Origin: Peromyscus leucopus
Taxonomy: Eukaryota; Chordata; Mammalia; Rodentia; Cricetidae
Direction: 5' to 3'
DNA length: 64,000 bases
Assembly: GCF_004664715.2 (NCBI RefSeq)
Contig: NC_051083.1
Coordinates: 101,833,661 to 101,897,660 of the forward strand
Shown here: positions 46,326 through 57,298 of the stretch, in pieces
How positions within the stretch are numbered: the first letter of the stretch is position 1
Layout of the letters: every line of letters starts with the position of its first letter
Made by a program: the position numbers and the translations under genes
Notes under the pieces: model-generated
What the model saw: the letters and a program-made list of their open reading frames with translations, nothing else
Database searches by the model: none
Told to the model about the DNA's origin: nothing

Positions 46326-46839
46326 TTTTTAAAAAAAGGGAAAAAATGTAAAGATGTTTCACATCCCATTCATCATATACTCAATAAATGAGTCAAACAA
46401 AGGACTCATTTATTATCCGATCATAGGAATAACAAGGATAAGGGAAAAGAAAACTCCTTTTGCTCAGACATTCAGAATAACATTTCTTTCTCTATGCCCT
46501 CAGCAAGTCTCTAGAGATTTCCTTCACCAAGATACCAAAATTTGCAACTTTATTTTATTAATTTAGAGTTGGTATACAAAAAAAGGGGGTTTCATTATGT
46601 CACATATTTATATCTCATCCTTACACTTTGCTGGAATGAACTCCTGTTCCTACCTCTTCCATTCTCCTCTTCTCCTCCTGATCAAACTAGACTCCATATG
46701 GCCTCCCCTTTTCCTTTCAAGACCTTTATGTTTCCTACTATCTGTTCTTGTTCCCTCCATTCTCCTTCCTCTTAGAATCCTTCTTCTGCCTCAGAGTGCG
46801 TATGTTTAAATCTACATTTCTCATGCATATTTGAGTCTA

Positions 46840-47085
46840 GCTTGTGTCATTTAAAATACTTATCTCCAACTCCAATTTTCCAGCAAGTATGATTTCTCTT
46901 TATGACTGAGTAGAAGTCCATTGTCTGGACATAGCTCATTGTCTTTATTTATTCATCTGTTGATGGCTACAAAGATTGAATTAGCTATTTTAAGTACTCC
47001 TTCCATATGCATGGATGAGCTATTGGCAATAATAAATGCTATCTGTGAATTATGGATTACATCACTGAATGTTGGAGAGAAAAAT
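46840..47085 (-). mobile_element. L1 3'-region fragment
   Basis: 'tatgactgagtagaagtcca', 'ttgtctttatttattcatct' and 'gttgatggctacaaagattg' are the antisense of the L1 block also seen at 395-980 and 28200-28655. Diverged. Confidence 0.65.
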
Positions 47086-47107
47086 ACTTGCTTAGTAACT
47101 ATCTGAG

Positions 47108-47450
47108 GGATTTCTATTACTGTGAAGAGATACTATGTCCATGGAAAATCTTATAAAGGAAAACATTTAATAGGGTGGCTTACATTTTCAGAGGTTTAGT
47201 CTATTATCATGATGGCGGAACATAGTGGCGTGCAGGCAGATATGGCGCTACAGAAGTAGCTGAGAGTCCTACATTTTGAAGGCAACAGGAAGTAAACTGT
47301 CTCACTGAGCATAACTTGAGCACTTATGAGAGACCTCAAAGCCTGCCTCCACAGTGACATACTTCCTTCAACAAGAACACAACTATGCCAACAAGGCCAC
47401 ATCTAAAATTAATGCCACTCTTTTTGAGGGCCATTTTCTTTTAAACCACC
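47108..47450 (-). mobile_element. MaLR-type LTR
   Basis: 'tttctattactgtgaagaga', 'taaaggaaaacatttaatag', 'cgtgcaggcagatatggcgc', 'gacctcaaagcctgcctcca' and 'ttttcttttaaaccaccacc'. Same subfamily as 18642-18983. Ends are worn and no duplication is clear. It contains three CpG sites, more than its neighbours. Confidence 0.78.
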
Positions 47451-47925
47451 ACCATAACCAACTCCCCATTGATGCTTGAGACATCTTGAGGATTGTAATT
47501 TAGTTGACCTAAATTATTTCTGTTAGCAGAGTATTTTCATGCACACCTGTGTGTTAGTGTACTCCCCCAGTGCCCCTTGTATCATTCCAAACCTACCTCA
47601 TGGTTCTTTACTTTAAGAACCTTGCTTGTGCCGCAGTAGAGCTGAAAGGCCTTCTTTAAAGATCCAATAACGTTATTAGCCCATTTGGAGAGCTCACTAT
47701 CATTTTTTAATCTTCCGAATTCTCCTTTGTTTATCTAAATTCACTTTGTCCAGACCATACCACTACATTTCCCAGTGCTGTGAAAGCTGCACTAGCACCT
47801 TTGCAGATGTGGATCATTGTTCTGTAGATCCCTTCCCTCCTCACACATGAATGCAAAGGGAAGGAAAAGAATACTGAGGAAACTATTTCAAGCCACTGTT
47901 AAAATCTTATCTTTTGGAAAACTCC

Positions 47926-48092
47926 TTTTTATTTATTTATTATGTAAACAGCATGTATGACTGCAGGTCAGAAGAGGGCACCAGATCTCATTACAGATGG
48001 TTGTGAGCCACCATGTGGGTGTTGGGAATTGAACTCAGGACCTCTGGAACAGCAGTCAGTGCTCTTAACCTCTGAGCCATCTCTCCAGCCCA
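47926..48092 (-). repeat. B2 SINE
   Basis: 'caggtcagaagagggcacca', 'gatggttgtgagccaccatg', 'tgggaattgaactcaggacc' and 'gagccatctctccagccc' form a near-consensus minus-strand B2. It abuts a B1 in the same orientation. Confidence 0.95.
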
Positions 48093-48094
48093 AC

Positions 48095-48255
48095 TCTTTT
48101 CTTTTTGATTTTTCAAGACAGGGTTTCTCTGCATAGCCCTGGCTCTCCTGGAATTTGCTCTGTAGACCAGGCTATCCTTGAACTCAGAGATCCACCTGCC
48201 TCTCTCTGCTTCCAGAGTGCTAGAATTAAAGGCAAATGCTGCCATACCCAGCTCC
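48095..48255 (-). repeat. B1 SINE
   Basis: 'gatttttcaagacagggttt', 'ctctgcatagccctggctct', 'gaactcagagatccacctgc' and 'agaattaaaggcaaatgctg'. Minus strand, moderately conserved. Confidence 0.93.
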
Positions 48256-48360
48256 TTTGGAAAACTCTTAAAAATTGTGATAAGCATGCTGAAGTGTAGT
48301 TCAGGTGAGAGCTTCTGGCAGGAGTGCAGTTGGAGAAGGACTTAGTTATCTTTAAGGGGC

Positions 48361-49790
48361 TGGCTATTGGAGGCTATGGCGGTCCAGCCCCTCGATAGTC
48401 CCCTCCCAGGGTCCGGGAGGAATCTACAACCAGCTGAAAATTAATCTTTGAAGAAAAGAAAAGAATCTTATGTACACAAAACTCCTTAGTTCATACACTT
48501 TATTATTATGTGATAGTTCTCTCTCTACACAGCTTCTATTCTGCTCTCATGTCTAGCTCCTTTCTTGCCTGATTTCTCTCTATATTTATTTAGTGTTCCC
48601 TCTAGGTTCCATCTTAATTCCTTCAACTAGCTCTGTCCCTTCTAGGTTCTTATCCATCTAGTTCTTTCGCCTATCAGCTCATCTCCCATCTCCTTCTCTC
48701 TCATCTGGGTCTTCCTCATCTTCCATCTTGTTTCTCTGTACTCTCTTCTAGCCCTTTAATCTAGTTCTTCCCTGTCTCAGTTTGTTCCTCTCAAGTTCTT
48801 ACCCATCTAGTTCTTCCATTCTCTTTTCTCTTCTCTGTCCCCTCTTGCCCTGGAAGTCCCAGTATATATACACTTAAAAGCAGTATTCCCTTAGCAGTGC
48901 AAAGCCAGGCTTCCAGGGTCAAATGGAGGGGTGATAAGAATCACATAGAGAGGCAGTAATTGTTAATTATCATTTGCAACCCAAAACGGAAGTGACCAAT
49001 TTGGAAAAGAATTAACCAAAGGTTAAATTTGGGTAATATCTAAGAAGAGGGATCTTACATGCTCCACTATAGTCTTAAACATCATTGGTAGAAAATGTTA
49101 AGACTCTATAAGTTGCTAGGTCAATGGGAGAAAATAAAACTGCCTTCTTTTTTCCTGTGGCTCCTATCTGTCCAAGCTATCTGTCATTTTTCTGCAGGGT
49201 GGGGGAAAGTGTACTCAGTTGCTAGGCAACCTGTGTATAGCTAGATGCCTCTGGTGATAGTTAAAGGGAGATCTGGAACTGGAGGTAAGATTTGGGAAAG
49301 CAGGAAGTTAAGGTTAATTGGCACATCCGTCAGGCCTTCTCAAACAGGTAGTCTGAATGCTTAAGTCTGTTCTTATAGAGTACAGAGGTATCTCTGATAA
49401 GGTACTTTCCTCCATCTGGGGATGGACCTGGCCAGATGCTGCCAATGATGATAATTATAGGGAGGCTTGAACTGGGTTTCGGGCTGAGCATAGCTGTTAG
49501 CGCAGAAGGTTATCTAAATATTGCTAGAAGTGGTTAGTAAGGAGTTGGAAGTCTATAAAGTTAGTAAGGCTGTAAGAAAGGAGGGTCCAAGCTAAATTGT
49601 GTAAAGCTAACATCTACCTGACCTAGGTGGTATCTCCTTGTGGAATTTACCTTAAATCAGGAGACTTGCATGTGGGCTATTATTACTGTTAGTCCTTGAA
49701 AGTGGCTAAGGGAGATATCTGATTCCAGAGGAAGCCTTTCCTGAGGCTGTTCTCCAAATACCTTAAATGTGTATGTCCAGAGAGTGATCA
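48361..49790 (-). mobile_element. Candidate long LTR (ERV), minus strand
   Basis: On the minus strand there is a TATA-like 'gtgtatatatactggg' (plus about 48862-48877), a long purine-rich stretch with repeated 'aagaactagatgg' motifs, then AATAAAG (plus about 48501-48507) and a GT-rich stretch. This is the order of U3, R and U5. Possible ends are TG at 48361 and a CA near 49795. No target duplication or primer-binding site is found. Family unknown to me; it could also be another repeat class. Confidence 0.45.
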
Positions 49791-49984
49791 GTCCACACTG
49801 TTAGCCCTTCTTAGGGAAAAATCATTTGGGAAAACTATTAAGGCACATATAATTTTCATAACAGAATACAGCTGATATATAACAAGCCAAATAACACCAA
49901 AAGCTCCTTGGAATTTGACTTCCTCTGGAATTCCTTGATTACTCCAGGTAGTGACTTTGCCATAACCAGCTGAGTTCTTATGAT

Positions 49985-50298
49985 AATATTCCTGCGGCCT
50001 ACAACAGCTGGCTACTGGGAGTTTGACCATGCAACAGTGAGTATATTGACAACACAAATTGGAACTTTAGATCTTCTTCTTCTTCTTCTTCTTCTTCTTC
50101 TTCTTCTTCTTCTTCTTCTTCTTCTTCTTCTTCTTCTTCTTCCTCTTCCTCTTCCTCTTCCTCTTCCTTCTCCTCCTCCTCCTCCTCCTCCTCCTCCTCT
50201 TCCTCCTCAGGGGAAGACCTGGGAGGGCAGGGAAGTAAGTGTGATGGGTTGTATGATGTAAAATTTCCAAATAATAAAACCATTATGTTGGAAAAAAT
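49985..50298 (+). mobile_element. L1 3' UTR with TTC/TCC microsatellite
   Basis: 'cctacaacagctggctactg', 'gcaacagtgagtatattgac' and 'aacacaaattggaac' precede the microsatellite. 'agacctgggagggcagggaa', 'gtatgatgtaaaatttccaa' and AATAAAACC follow. The repeat thus lies inside one L1 3' UTR where the family has a short TTC run. Confidence 0.82.
50072..50206. repeat. (TTC)n(TTCCTC)n(TCC)n pyrimidine tract
   Basis: About 135 bases of pure pyrimidine with three phases. Antisense open frames encode poly-Glu or poly-Lys/Arg and are not genes. Triplex formation is plausible. Confidence 0.98.
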
Positions 50299-50371
50299 CT
50301 TATCTTTTCCCTCTGTTTCTTTAAGTTGAAATTAAGGCCTAACTGCCCCTTTATTAAATTTTTAAATTTAC

Positions 50372-50518
50372 AGCCTGGTGGTGGTGGCTCACACCTTTAA
50401 TTGCAGCCACTGGGAAGCGTGAAGGTAGGTGGAACTCTGATTTCAAGGCTACCCTGGTCTATAAAGTTTCAGGACAGCCAGGGTTACACAGAGGAAACTC
50501 TGTCTCCAAAAACCAAAA
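50372..50518 (+). repeat. B1 SINE
   Basis: 'gcctggtggtggtggctcac', 'ccactgggaagcgtgaagg', 'acagccagggttacacagag' and 'ctctgtctcc' with an A-rich tail. Confidence 0.88.
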
Positions 50519-52139
50519 TATATAAACAAAATAAATTTACACTATGTCAATTTCTTAATATAGTTTTTCTCAATTTTTTTAAGCTTTTGGTAGGAAAAAT
50601 TCCCAAGCAATTCATTTTACAGCTCATAAATCCTTCTTAATTTTGATTCACAAACTCTACTTTCCATCTATAATAGCTGTTGTTTCCAATTTTCCTTCCC
50701 TTAGTAACACACAGAGGCCAAGAAGCTATATACCTTGGATGATTTTCCAGACTAACTTGCATAATACATTCCTCTTTCTGTCTGGTACAATCTCATCTGT
50801 CTTCCTTTCTCCCTCCCTCCCTCCTACATGATAAATAGATAACTTAGCTGTATTTTATTTTACTAATTCAGCTATCAATGTCACAAACAAAGACAAAGTA
50901 TTTCCTAATTTCAGAGAGGAGTGGGGAGAGAGAGAGACAGACAGACAAACAGAAGATATCAAGAAGGTTGACTGGCTTTGGCTTCACTTTTATTCTTCAC
51001 TGAAAGGGGCCAGTACCCCAAGGCCAGAAGTAAGGAACAAAGTACAACTAAGCTTACCATGGGAATGAACTGCTCTGAGGCTATTTTGGAAGACTCATAA
51101 GACAAATTCAGAGAATCTCAAAAGCAAAAACAATCTCCTCTTGGAGAAGCAGTGGCTTAAAAAACAGCAACTTTCCATAGTCAAGGGAGTCAAAGCAGCT
51201 TTTCCATGCAAGCAGTCAGCTGGGCTCACTCTTCCAATATCACTAATCTTCTCATGAGCCCTCTCCAAATGCTCCCCAAAGGTCACTGTCATGTGGATAA
51301 GGGGATAGACTAGACTTAACTGAATTGTGGTCCTGAAGAAAAATTCTGAGGCCAATGAAGAAAGTACAAAGAGGAACATTTTAGAAGAATGAAATGAGTA
51401 AACTTTTAAAATAAAATGTTATTGATAATTCATATAGTAGATAATTTGGCCATTTATAGAATTCAATAGGTTTTAATAGAATAAAATTTGAAGGATAAAA
51501 GTAGACTGAAAATCTAACAGGTTACTCAAGGAATCAGCGGTTGAGCATGAGCTGGGAAAATTATTGCCAAGAATGTACCAAAAAGAACTTAAGGACAAAT
51601 GTAAAAGTAGTTTCATTGTTTGTTTATGGACCCCCAGCTGTCCTTGACTATCTTCTTCTAAATGGTCTCTAGCTAGTAACTGTTTATATTTATGATCTTT
51701 TCTGATGGTGTTGCTTCATTCAGACATCCCTACTTCACCTTTTTTCCCCTTCAGCTCCTAGGCCAGCTAAGGACTATTTTAGGCTGATGGAAAGCTCCCA
51801 TATGCCCTTTCCCACCTAAGTGCAAAACACTGATTTTTTTTCAGACTGCATGTTGCTTGCCCACCCAGAGATTTCATGCTATAAGCAGCTTTTGTCTCCA
51901 TTTCAAAGATGGAGGATGATTCTGCCCCTTGGTGGACACATGAATGGCACCATATGTCCAGCATCACACATATGGAACAGAATGATAAAAGACTTATTCC
52001 TAAAACTAGGTTATCAATGTAAATTGGAACTATAGGAACATATTAGCATATTAAAATCTAATCAGGATAGCTAAATCCAAGAAATTATAAAACACCCAGA
52101 CAAAGAAACAGGTGTAACTCCTTCACTCAGACTCCCTAC
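50519..52139. other. Unique DNA
   Basis: A short (CCCT)n near 50808-50823 and a GA tract near 50928-50944. No gene or dispersed repeat is clear. Confidence 0.45.
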
Positions 52140-52181
52140 CACACTGCAATTGTCATGGACCCTAATGGCCCGCTATATAAT

Positions 52182-52185
<4 letters not shown>

Positions 52186-52234
<49 letters not shown>

Positions 52235-52239
52235 TGTGT
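52186..52239. repeat. (GT)n microsatellite beside a hairpin
   Basis: About 22 GT units, then TTTGTGTGTA. A 12-nt inverted repeat (52140-52151 against 52179-52190) abuts it. The LTR that follows seems to have inserted at its edge. Confidence 0.95.
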
Positions 52240-52691
52240 AACCAACCATCTTATTAAATAAGAAACACAGAGCCAATGCAGAGATGAAAACTCAAAAGGT
52301 CAGAGCTAAGAGCCTTACCCTTCACTACTGCAGCTATCCTCTTCAGCCAAGAGACCTACTTCCTGTGTGTTTGTCTTTATATAGACTTTCTGTTCTGCCT
52401 TCTCATTGGTTGTAAACCCAACTACATGACCTCCTCGACACTGCCTGTCTATACAGACCTCCAGGTCTTCTATGGTTGGTATTGAGATTAAAGGCATATG
52501 TCTCCAATGCTGGCTGTATCCTTGACCACACAGAGATCTACCTAGCTCTTCTACCAAGTGCCGGAATTAAAGGTGTGCACCACCACCACCCAGTTTCTGC
52601 TATGGCTTGCTCTTAGCTCTGACCCCCAGGCAACTTTATTTATTAACATACAAATAAAATCACATTTCAGTACAAATAAAATACCACCATA
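52237..52691 (-). mobile_element. Solo LTR with TATA box and B1-derived block
   Basis: About 455 bp. On the minus strand it opens with the 'tggtggtattttatttgtac' end, runs through a B1-like block (plus about 52525-52595), then a CCAAT-type ATTGG and 'tctatataaagac' (plus 'gtctttatatagac' at 52372-52385), and ends 'gatggttggttaca'. The flanks are TG-rich, so a duplication cannot be judged. Same 5' module as 34852-35093. Confidence 0.8.
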
Positions 52692-54868
52692 TGTGTATGT
52701 GTGTGTATGTGTGTATCATCTGCCTGTGTCTGTATGTGTAAGAACTGGTAGACAGAAGGATCCTAACTGTCTTAGGGGCTTCAGCTCAACTTGGTCTCTT
52801 CTGACAAAGACTACTCAAATTGCCAACTGTCCATCTGTCCATTGATCTTTCTGGATCTTCTGTCCATCTGCATCTCTAACACCCCTCCCTGCCCCAGTCT
52901 TGCACCTTATGTTTGCAGTTGAACTCAAACCTGTGAGGCAGCAGCAGCAAAAGCCTACCTTCCACTGTCTTTGTGCTAACTGAAAGCATATAGGAGGATA
53001 CATTGAGATCAGCCTGACCTGAGCCATACCTCTAGCTGCTTAATTATCTTCATCTCTCAGCTACACTGCCTCTTAGACCTCTTTTGGACTCTTCTGTAGC
53101 ATATCAAACCTTACAGACTCCATATGCTATTAGCCAGCTCTGTCAAAAAAGGCAGGCTTACTTAACAAATCACTGCCAGCAAACCTGCAGTACCTTCTCA
53201 ATTTGTTTTTATTCGATAAGCTCAGACATTACAGAAGGGCACAATTACAACCATAGATGTTTCTAACATAGCATACTCGGGACAATTCTCTGGTTGAGAT
53301 AGCATTAATATAAAATTCAAATGTCTTCTGTGCTCCTTTTCAAATGTGTTTTCCAATCCACTCTGATTTATCCTGCCCCTTCAGTTCCTTGAGGCTTTTC
53401 TGACCTTGGCCTTTTGTGTAGGTGATCCTGTTGCTTTTCATTAAATTGGTCTTAAAGGTACTTTCTTCAGGATTGATGACTCACTGCTCTGACCTTTGAT
53501 TTGCATCAGCTATTGGACTCCAGATTTCCTACATTATCTGTAACATTTAAATACTCAGGCTCCAAAAAACAGGCTGCATTTAAATCCAGACTTCTGTGCT
53601 TGTAACCTTAGACAAAATAGCTGTCCTCCCAAGAATTCAATTCCTTACCCTAACAGGTCAGAGAGAAAAGGAAGCCCTACAGAATTGGGTTGCTATAGAT
53701 AGTAAATGAGGTCTATAAAAAGGCAAACATGTATTACCAACATTTCCAGGCATCAGGGGTTTTCTAAGAAAAGTTGAGGCATCCCTTAACAGGCATTCCT
53801 TTGGGTGTCTGTGACTCCTCATTTAGCCTCGGTGCTTTCAGAATATCTCCCTGCAGTTTCTTCTTATGACATTTTATTTACTGTCTGGCCCATAGGATTA
53901 TTATTACATTTCTAATATCTACACCTTGAACTCCTCCAAAAGAAATATAAGTGGCTTATTGTGAGAGGGCATGATATTGAAACTGAACCCATGCCATTTC
54001 CCTCTCTATGAGCTATAGACATGGCTATGTTTTATAAACATGTTTCATAGAATTTCTCCCCTTCTGCCTTGTAAGATGAGGACAAAGGAAGGTGTACCAG
54101 AAGTGGGCCCTCACCAGGCAATAAATTTCCCAGTCTTGAGCATAGAGGTCTCCAGAACTGTTAAAACAAATATCTAAGTTTTAATCTCTTAACTTCTAAG
54201 TCTATGGCAATTTTCTTATAGCAAACACAACAAAGACCCTGTTAGAGTTCATCTAATTATGCCTGTTTCTCAGATACAGTTTCAAAGAGCAGGGAATAAG
54301 GGCCTGGAGTCAATCCATCTTAATTTAAGCCCACATCTACTATTTATCATGTGATCCTAAGAAAGCTACTGTTTGCCTCCATTACCCTAATGAAAAGTAG
54401 AGATGATGCTGATAATAATAGCCTCTAGGCCGTTACAGTTTATATGCAAAGCATGTGTGGAATAATATACTTTATTGCTATCTGCCAGGCCCATAGTATC
54501 AAGCAATGTTTAACTGATAGTATATAACTCTTAGCATAACACTTTCCAGACCAGGAAAAAAGAAGACAAAGAGGCAAGCAGAGATACCAACCTGTGCAAC
54601 AGATAGACCTTATGACAAAATTTCTTGGACTGAAGGAGTAAACAGCCTATAGTTCTACAACTTTGTTACAGGAAGTTGAATAGGGAAGCCTGGAAGGAAA
54701 AGAACAGGGTCCACCTAGGTTTTGTTCCAGAGTGCTACAGAATTTTCAAATGCACCTAAGAAATCTCCTAAGTGTCTTTAATAGACATAGACTAGGAATG
54801 GGGGTGAGCTACAATCAATACTTTACAGGTTATGTTACATAGCTTCTGCCACATCTTTGATATGTGTG
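52692..54868. other. Mostly unique DNA
   Basis: A short TGTG tract at 52692-52715 opens the stretch. The rest shows no SINE, LTR, L1 or coding signal that I recognise. Confidence 0.5.
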
Positions 54869-54934
54869 ATAGATAATCTTGATTGTCAACTTGTCTGCAT
54901 CTAAAACTCAAGAGGCTGGCCTGTGCAAGATTTT
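54869..54934 (+). mobile_element. LTR 5' fragment (MaLR-like)
   Basis: 'tgtgtgatagataatcttga' and 'ttgtcaacttgtctgcatct' match the start of a rodent/mammal MaLR-type LTR. It is cut after 54934 by a B1 and then an L1. Text at 55871-56275 may be its other end. Confidence 0.55.
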
Positions 54935-55114
54935 TTCTTTTTTCTTTCTTTCTTTCTTTTTTTTTTTTTTTTTTTTTTTGAGGCAGGGTTTCTTTTTGTA
55001 GCCCTGGCTGTCCTGGAACTTACTCTGTAGACCAGGCTGGCCTCAGACTCAGAGATCTGCCTTCTTCTGCCTCCCAGAGGCTAAGATTAAAGTTGGACAC
55101 CATCACCACTCAGC
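54935..55114 (-). repeat. B1 SINE with 11-bp duplications
   Basis: A long CTTT/T tail (54935-54980), then 'tgaggcagggtttctttttg', 'tcctggaacttactctgtag' and 'atcaccactcagc'. The flanks TGCAAGATTTT at 54924-54934 and 55115-55125 are identical. Confidence 0.92.
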
Positions 55115-55125
55115 TGCAAGATTTT

Positions 55126-55870
55126 CTTTTTTTTTTTTTTATTTTAAGTAAATTTATTTTACAACATCATTTAGTTCAACATAATAGCCCAGATTCCCTG
55201 TTCTCCTACTCTCGCCCCCTCCCCTCCCCCATCCACCCCCATTCCACTCCTCCAGATCAAGGTCTCCCTGAGACCGGGATCGACCTGGTAGACTCAGTCC
55301 AGCCAGGACCAGTCCCCCCTCCCAACCGAGCCAAGTGTCCTGCATATGTCCAGATTCAAACAGCCAACTCATGCAACAAGCCAGGACCCGCACCAACACA
55401 CGCTGCCTCCAAACAGATCAAGCCAAATGACTGTCTCACCGTTCAGGGGCCTGATGCAGTTGGGCCCTCAGCTTTGTTCATAGATCCTGTGCTTCCATTC
55501 GTTGCTATTTGTCCTGTGCTTTATCAACCCTGGCTTCAACAATTCTCGCTCATATAACCCTCTTCTTTTCACTAATTAGACTCCAGTGCTCCACCAGGGC
55601 CCAGCCATGGATGTCTGCATCAGATTCCTCAGACCTTCTTGATGGGTTTATGGCACAACTAACAGGTGTCTGGCCATCCATCACCGGGGTAGGTCAGTTC
55701 TGCCGTCTCTCGTCCATTGCCAGCAGTCTTTTCTGGCGGTATCTTTGTGGATCTCCGTGGGCCTCCCTAGCTCTCTGCTTCCTCCCCTTTTCTTAATCAG
55801 ATTATTTCCATTAAGAGGACCTACCCTAAATCTGGGGGGCATCTTCTATTGGCAACCAGGATGTGGAAGA
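55126..55870 (-). mobile_element. L1 3' UTR, cricetid type, long copy
   Basis: A T-rich tail at 55126-55160, then the C-rich complement of the polypurine tract ('cccctcccctcccccatcca'), 'ctggtagactcagtccagcc', 'ctgatgcagttgggccctca', 'ctggcttcaacaattctcgc' and a downstream part to about 55870 not present in the shorter copies. A 154-codon open frame (55093-55557) is antisense to the element and is not taken as a gene. Confidence 0.8.
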
Positions 55871-56130
55871 AAGAAACTTTTCTTTTTTATGCTTGCTTTC
55901 ACTCTTCCTGGTAATTCAATCTGTTCTGTTACTGCAGAAAACCTTCACCAACATTCAAAACAACTTCTGCAATATTCCAATGGACTGAAGACCCAAGAAT
56001 CCTCTAGAACTGCAGCACATTGGGACTGAGGAGACATACAGCTTATTGGATTCTTGACTTTTTCATCATGAGACAGCTACTGTTGGACTACCAAGAACAC
56101 ATCCTGCAAGTCAGTATTATACACCTCTTT

Positions 56131-56170
<40 letters not shown>

Positions 56171-56175
56171 CTGTG

Positions 56176-56220
<45 letters not shown>

Positions 56221-56275
56221 TCATTCTATCAGTTCTGTTCTTTATGAGAACCATGACAGATACAACATGTAACTT
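55871..56275 (+). mobile_element. LTR-like 3' fragment with CA tract
   Basis: 'aatggactgaagacccaaga', 'acagctactgttggactacc', a CA tract at 56133-56219, then 'tcattctatcagttctgttc' and 'tttatgagaaccatgacaga'. The order resembles the ends of an old mammal-wide LTR with an expanded CA repeat. Name and boundaries unknown. Confidence 0.4.
56133..56219. repeat. Interrupted (AC)n microsatellite
   Basis: Two AC tracts (56133-56169 and 56179-56219) are split by a 'tctgtgtata' insert. Confidence 0.97.
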
Positions 56276-56489
56276 AGGGCCCACATTTGTTTTCTCAAAG
56301 CCCCTTATATATACCATTGTAAAAATAGGTAGACTTGTTATTTTCTGAATGTTTGGGCTTATAGAAACTCATACACTGAAATCTAATCTTAGTACTATAA
56401 AAAATAGGGAGAGACTTGAAAGTTCAATAAGTCAAGAGTGCAGATACCTCATAAATGGGATTAGTTTACTCACAAAAAGAAGCCCAAGT

Positions 56490-56645
56490 AATTAGGAGTT
56501 GTGCTACATGCATTTAAGCTCCAGTACTTGCAAGACAGAGGATGGCAGCTCTCCTTTGTGAGTTCAAGTTTAGCCTGGTCTATAAGGTTCCAGGACAGCC
56601 AGACAGCCAGAGTCACATGGTGAAATCCTGATTTTAAAAAAAGGA
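56490..56645 (+). repeat. B1 SINE, diverged
   Basis: 'gtgctacatgcatttaagct', 'tgagttcaagtttagcctgg', 'ggttccaggacagccagaca' with a CCAGACAG repetition, ending 'gaaatcctgattttaaaaaa'. Confidence 0.72.
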
Positions 56646-56649
56646 AAGA

Positions 56650-56790
56650 AGAGCTAGGAGGAGTGCTTTTAGCACTCAAGAGTGAGAGGCAGGTGGATCT
56701 CCATGAGTGAGAGGCCAGCCTGGTCTACAATGCAAGTTCCAGGACAGTCAGAACTGTTACACGGAGAAACTGTCTCAAAAAAGCAAAAAT
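56650..56790 (+). repeat. B1 SINE, second tandem copy
   Basis: 'agctaggaggagtgctttta', 'gaggcaggtggatctccatg', 'ggccagcctggtctacaatg' and 'gaaactgtctcaaaaaagca'. It directly follows the first copy in the same direction. Confidence 0.82.
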
Positions 56791-56923
56791 AAGTCCAAGT
56801 GATCATCTCATCTCCCTTTTGTCATTGTGACAGCACGGTTAGACAGCACAATCTTCGGAAAACAGAACAAGTTGTTGTCAAACACAGAGTCTTTTGGTGT
56901 GTTGTTGTCTTTGATTTTCTATA

Positions 56924-57293
56924 TGTATCTTAGTTACTGTCCTAGTGATATCAAGAGACACCATGACCAAGGAAGCTTATGAAAGGAAGCATTTAATTGA
57001 GGGCTTGCTTAAAGCATCAGAGGGTTAGTTCATGACCATCATGATGGGTAGTGTGATGACAAGCAGGCAGGCATAGCACTAGAGCAGTAGCTAACAACAT
57101 TCATTCTGGTACCAGGCAGCAGGCAGAAAGAAGAAATCAACTTTGCCTGGCATAAAGCCCACCCACTCCAACAAGGCCACACCTCCCTCAATAAGGTCAA
57201 ACCTCCCAATCCTTCCTAAAGAGTTCCAGTATTGGGGAGAAAATATTCAAACATATGAGCCTATGAGGAGCCATTCTTACTTAAACCACAACA
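56924..57293 (-). mobile_element. MaLR-type solo LTR
   Basis: Plus text from 'tgtatcttagttactgtcct' to 'acttaaaccacaaca', with 'agacaccatgaccaaggaag' and 'caacaaggccacacctccct'. Flanks CTATA (56919-56923) and ATATA (57294-57298) match in four of five bases. Confidence 0.8.
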
Positions 57294-57298
57294 ATATA

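Noticed and set aside
49999..50283. Long poly-Glu or poly-Lys/Arg open frame on the minus strand
   Set aside because: It is the translation of the (TTC)n(TCC)n tract inside an L1 3' UTR. It has no coding support.
55093..55557. 154-codon frame, the longest plus-strand frame without a microsatellite core
   Set aside because: It lies antisense across an L1 3' UTR with a T-rich tail at its start. The residues follow the C-rich complement of the purine tract.
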